Shown: positions 61,289-64,000 of the stretch, piece by piece
Layout: every line of letters begins with the position of its first letter
How positions within the stretch are numbered: the first letter of the stretch is position 1
Origin: Burkholderiales bacterium JOSHI_001
GTDB taxonomy: Bacteria; Pseudomonadota; Gammaproteobacteria; Burkholderiales; Burkholderiaceae_C
NCBI GenBank assembly: GCA_000244995.1
Contig: CM001438.1
Location: forward strand, 4,692,096 to 4,756,095
Reading direction: 5' to 3'
DNA: 64,000 nucleotides
The notes under the pieces: generated by a model
What the model was told of the DNA's origin: nothing
What the model saw: the letters and a program-made list of their open reading frames with translations, nothing else
Databases searched by the model: none
Position numbers and translations under genes: made by a program

Positions 61289-63442
61289 TCAGGCCGGTGG
61301 CGCGCGCTGCCAGTCTTCGAACATGGCCGGCGGCATGGGCCGGGCCACCAGCGGCCCCTGCACCATGGTGCAGCCCTGCTGCCGCAGCCAGTCGCGCTGG
61401 GCCGGGGTGCTCACGCCGTCGGCGCACACCTCCAGCCCCAGGCCGCACGCCATCTGCACGATGGCGCCGGCCACGGTGGTACTGGGGCCGTCCTGCGGCA
61501 GCCGACCCACCAGGGCAGCGCCCAGGCGCAGGCAGCGCACCGGAAGTCGCGGCAGTTGCGACAGCGGCAGCTGCCCGCTGCCAAAGTCGCTGACCGCCAG
61601 CGCCACGCCCAGCCGGGCCAGTTGTTGCAGCGGCTGGCCGGCGTCGTCCAGGCCTTCGGCCAGCATGCGTTCGCTCAGGTCCAGCGCCAGCCAGCCGGCC
61701 GGCAGCGGGCTGCCCTGGCTGTGCCCGGCCAGCGCGGCGGCCACCGCCTCGGCCAGCACCGCGGCGGTGAGGGGCAGGGGCGACAGGTCCAGCACCAGGG
61801 TGGGCGCCGCGCTTGCAGCGTCGGCGCCACGCCAGCGCAGCCCCAGTCGCAGCGCTTCGCCCACCGCCCATTGCGCCAGGGGCTGCACCATGCGCCGCTC
61901 CAGCGCCACGTCGTTGAAGCTTTCGGGCGCCAGCAGGCCGCGCTGCGGGTGCTGCCAGCGCAGCAGGGCCTGCACCGCGCGCGCCGCGCACGGGGCGCCA
62001 GGCGTCGGCAGAACGGGCGCCGGACCGTCCGGCTGCAGATGCTGGCGCGGCTGCAGCATCAGCATCAGCTCGCCACGCTCCAGCGCACGCGCGAAGTCGC
62101 CTTCCAGCACGATGGCGTCGAAGGCCTGCGCCGCCATGTCGGGCTCGAAGAAGCGGCAGCCCGCGCGGCCCTGGGTCTTGGCCAAGTACATCGCCGTGTC
62201 GGCGTTCTTGATCAGTTCTTCGGCACTGGCAGCGTCGCGCGGGTACAGCGCCACGCCGATGGACGGCGTGACCGAGATGGCCTGGCCCTGCACCCGCATC
62301 GGCACTTCGATGGCGTGCAGCAGGCGCTGCACCACGTCTTCCACCACCGCGGGGTCCACCACATCGGGCAGCAGCACCATGAATTCATCGCCGCCGAAGC
62401 GGCCCACGACGTCGCCCGGGCGCAACGTGGCCAGCAGGCGCTCGGCCACGGTGCGCAACAGCGCATCGCCCGCCAGGTGGCCGAGTGAATCGTTCACGCG
62501 CTTGAAATGGTCCAGGTCCACGAACAGCAGCGCCGCCTGGGTCCTTCCGCCGGCCAGGGTCTGTTCCAGCTGTTGCTCGAAGGCCAGGCGGTTGGGCAGG
62601 CCGGTCAGCGCGTCGTGGTGCGCCAGGTGGTGGATGCGCGCCTGCGCCGCCAGGCGGGCACGGATGTCGCGCACGATGACCATGCGCAACGCCTCGCCGC
62701 GGCGCGTGATGGTGCGGCCCATCACTTCGACCTGCAGCACCTGGCCGTCGCTGTCCAGCACGTCGATCTCGTAGTTCACGTCGCGCCCGGCGGCCATGAT
62801 GGCCTGGGCACGTGCCCGGTGCGCCGGGGCCACGAAATCCAGGATGTGCCGCCCCACCACGGCCTCGAAGGGCGCGTTCAGCAGTGCCAGCAACGCGGCG
62901 TTGGCGTCGCTGACCACGCCGTCGCGGTGGAAGATGATGCCTTCCACGCTGGCCTGCATGAACTTGGCCATGCGGTCTTCGCTTTCACGCAGCGCGGCCT
63001 CGGCCAGGTGGTGCCGCGTGATGTCGCTGATGAGCACGAAGGCGCCGACGATGTCGCCGTCGGGCGGGCGGTGCGGCACCAGGCTGACGCTGATCCAGCG
63101 CGGCTCGCCCGAGGCGGTGGTGAGATGGCGTTCGTAGCCCGCCGTGCGGCCTTCTGCCAGCATGGCGTCCACATGCGGCTGGATCAGCAGCGCCGCTTCG
63201 GGCCCCACCACGTCGGCGAAACTGCGCCCGACGATGCTCTCGGGCGTGAAGCCGAAGGTGTGGGCATAGGCCCGGTTGGACCACAGGCAGGTGAACCCGT
63301 TGCGTTCGTAGTAGGCAATCAGCGCCGGCACATGGTCGGCCAGCAGGCGAAAGCGCTGCAATTCGTCGTGCGCCGCCGGGTCAACGTCGGCGCGCAGCCG
63401 CACATCGGCGGCAGTGTCATCGCTGGCGGTGGGGGAGGCCAT
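61289..63442 (-). CDS. PAS-PAS-GGDEF-EAL protein with degenerate EAL domain
   Basis: This 717-residue cytosolic protein has two PAS domains (about residues 30-150 and 155-275) and an intact GGDEF domain with HDALTGLPNRLAFE, inhibitory-site RPGD and RFGGDEF (about 280-440). Its C-terminal EAL domain has lost the key residues: EAL reads QAL in VQALLRWQHP, the paired Asp motif is SDFG, the Lys position is Arg, and AEGVET is ADGVST. It is therefore predicted to make cyclic di-GMP and not degrade it. ATG 63442 is chosen; the longer frame begins with TTG. A TATCAT about 35 bases upstream is a possible -10. Confidence 0.9.
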   Translation of the reverse strand: MASPTASDDTAADVRLRADVDPAAHDELQRFRLLADHVPALIAYYERNGFTCLWSNRAYAHTFGFTPESIVGRSFADVVGPEAALLIQPHVDAMLAEGRTAGYERHLTTASGEPRWISVSLVPHRPPDGDIVGAFVLISDITRHHLAEAALRESEDRMAKFMQASVEGIIFHRDGVVSDANAALLALLNAPFEAVVGRHILDFVAPAHRARAQAIMAAGRDVNYEIDVLDSDGQVLQVEVMGRTITRRGEALRMVIVRDIRARLAAQARIHHLAHHDALTGLPNRLAFEQQLEQTLAGGRTQAALLFVDLDHFKRVNDSLGHLAGDALLRTVAERLLATLRPGDVVGRFGGDEFMVLLPDVVDPAVVEDVVQRLLHAIEVPMRVQGQAISVTPSIGVALYPRDAASAEELIKNADTAMYLAKTQGRAGCRFFEPDMAAQAFDAIVLEGDFARALERGELMLMLQPRQHLQPDGPAPVLPTPGAPCAARAVQALLRWQHPQRGLLAPESFNDVALERRMVQPLAQWAVGEALRLGLRWRGADAASAAPTLVLDLSPLPLTAAVLAEAVAAALAGHSQGSPLPAGWLALDLSERMLAEGLDDAGQPLQQLARLGVALAVSDFGSGQLPLSQLPRLPVRCLRLGAALVGRLPQDGPSTTVAGAIVQMACGLGLEVCADGVSTPAQRDWLRQQGCTMVQGPLVARPMPPAMFEDWQRAPPA

Positions 63443-63505
63443 CCTGCGCTGTGTTGCTCTTGTGACGCACAAGGCAACGGATGATAGTGTGCGGCCCGCG
63501 TTTGG

Positions 63506-64000
63506 CTAGCGGGTCAGCACCGAGGCGGCCAGGCACAAATCGGCCCAGGATTTGGCCTTGTCGGCCGGGCTGCGCAGCAGGTAGGCGGGGTGGTAGGTCA
63601 CCACCACCGGGGTGGCGCCCAGCCGGTGCACGGTGCCGCGCAACTTGCCGATGGCGTCGCCCGTGCCCAGCAGCGACTGCACCGCGAAGCGGCCCATGGC
63701 CAGCACGATGCGGGGTTGCACCAGGGCGATCTGGCGCTGCAGGAAGGGGTCGCAGGCGGCCAGTTCCTCGGGTGCTGGGTTGCGGTTGCCGGGTGGGCGG
63801 CATTTCAGGGTGTTGGCGATGTAGACCTGGCGCTCGGGGCCTGGAGCGGGCTCGCCGTCGCCGGAGCGGGTCAGCCCCAGGGCCTGCAGCATGCGGTCCA
63901 GCAACTGGCCGGCGGCGCCGACGAAGGGCTCGCCCAGGCGGTCCTCCTGCTCGCCCGGGGCCTCGCCGACGATCATCCAGTGCGCCCGCTCATGGCCCAC
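63506..64000 (-). CDS. Family 4 uracil-DNA glycosylase, N-terminal part beyond the window
   Basis: The visible 164 residues match the family 4 (Fe-S type) uracil-DNA glycosylases that remove uracil from DNA: MIVGEAPGEQEDRLGEPFVG, AAGQLLDRML, NTLKCRPPGNRNP and YHPAYLLRSP. In this family the first Fe-S Cys lie before the GEAPG motif. They are not in the window, so the gene continues past 64000. The C terminus is complete. It ends about 64 bp upstream of the PAS-GGDEF-EAL start, on the same strand. Confidence 0.92.
   Translation of the reverse strand: MGHERAHWMIVGEAPGEQEDRLGEPFVGAAGQLLDRMLQALGLTRSGDGEPAPGPERQVYIANTLKCRPPGNRNPAPEELAACDPFLQRQIALVQPRIVLAMGRFAVQSLLGTGDAIGKLRGTVHRLGATPVVVTYHPAYLLRSPADKAKSWADLCLAASVLTR

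Noticed and set aside
1-64000. CRISPR array, insertion sequence, prophage, tRNA or rRNA gene
   Set aside because: No regularly spaced repeats, transposase or integrase motifs, cloverleaf or rRNA sequence were seen on reading the gaps; gene density and codon use are uniform.

Overview
The window is GC-rich (about 70 % by eye), almost fully coding chromosomal DNA. Gene content and order point to a betaproteobacterium of the order Burkholderiales: cytochrome oxidase subunit II fused to cytochrome c with a DUF2244 gene, gpsA-secB-grxC-rhodanese facing gpmA, yqgE-ruvX-pyrR-pyrB-pyrC', rubredoxin facing thiD-hemL, a pilGHIJ-chpA cluster, accBC-prmA, and folM-like-folB-ttcA. The Rubrivivax/Leptothrix/Comamonadaceae branch is my inference. 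I see no insertion sequence, prophage, CRISPR array, tRNA or rRNA. No gap exceeds 300 bp.

Layout. 1-3727 (minus): bioC-like methyltransferase, DUF2244, ctaC and the start of ctaD. 3750-4996 (plus): comF, trmL. 5003-7479 (minus): rhodanese, grxC, secB, gpsA. 7562-8308 (plus): gpmA. 8318-13719 (minus): a tightly coupled seven-gene operon yqgE-ruvX-pyrR-pyrB-pyrC'-plsC-prs-like. 13753-15249 (plus): photolyase. 15258-19849 (minus): RND adaptor, RND pump and an FmdB-type zinc ribbon. 19898-31118 (minus): the type IV pilus chemosensory cluster pilG-pilH-pilI-pilJ-chpA followed by a diguanylate cyclase. 31200-31385 (minus): rubredoxin. 31533-41187 (plus): thiD-like, hemL, mpl, YqiA-type esterase, fabG-like, RNase II, tonB-like, aroE, mtgA. 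41231-48290 (plus): unknown gene, tlpA-like, accB, accC, prmA, DUF3426 protein, PfkB kinase, ompW. 48342-51646: 5-FCL (minus), tfoX (plus), DUF2917 (minus), lysR and GST (plus). 51732-55057 (plus): lytic transglycosylase, cca. 55066-56175 (minus): COG1565 methyltransferase. 56195-58955 (plus): folM-like, folB, ttcA, DUF4136 lipoprotein. 58992-59888 (minus): DUF6279 lipoprotein. 59875-61257 (plus): glmU. 61289-63442 (minus): PAS-PAS-GGDEF-EAL protein. 63506-64000 (minus): family 4 uracil-DNA glycosylase, cut by the window edge.

Most units are housekeeping: respiration, pyrimidine, folate/pterin, fatty acid, haem and murein metabolism, tRNA maturation. Signal transduction is represented by the Pil-Chp array, two GGDEF proteins and one LysR regulator. 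Many genes overlap by ATGA or GTGA, which suggests translational coupling.

No wholly new system stands out. The most unusual signals are: (i) a recurring TANNNT-N6-9-start arrangement at about eleven transcription-unit starts, which predicts leaderless mRNAs; (ii) two copies of a short palindrome that contains both TAG stop codons of convergent gene pairs; (iii) pseudoenzymes, namely a dihydroorotase without its metal ligands, an EAL domain without its catalytic residues, and a serine in an Hpt phospho-site of ChpA; and (iv) a class III-like PRPP synthase paralogue coupled to the pyr operon.
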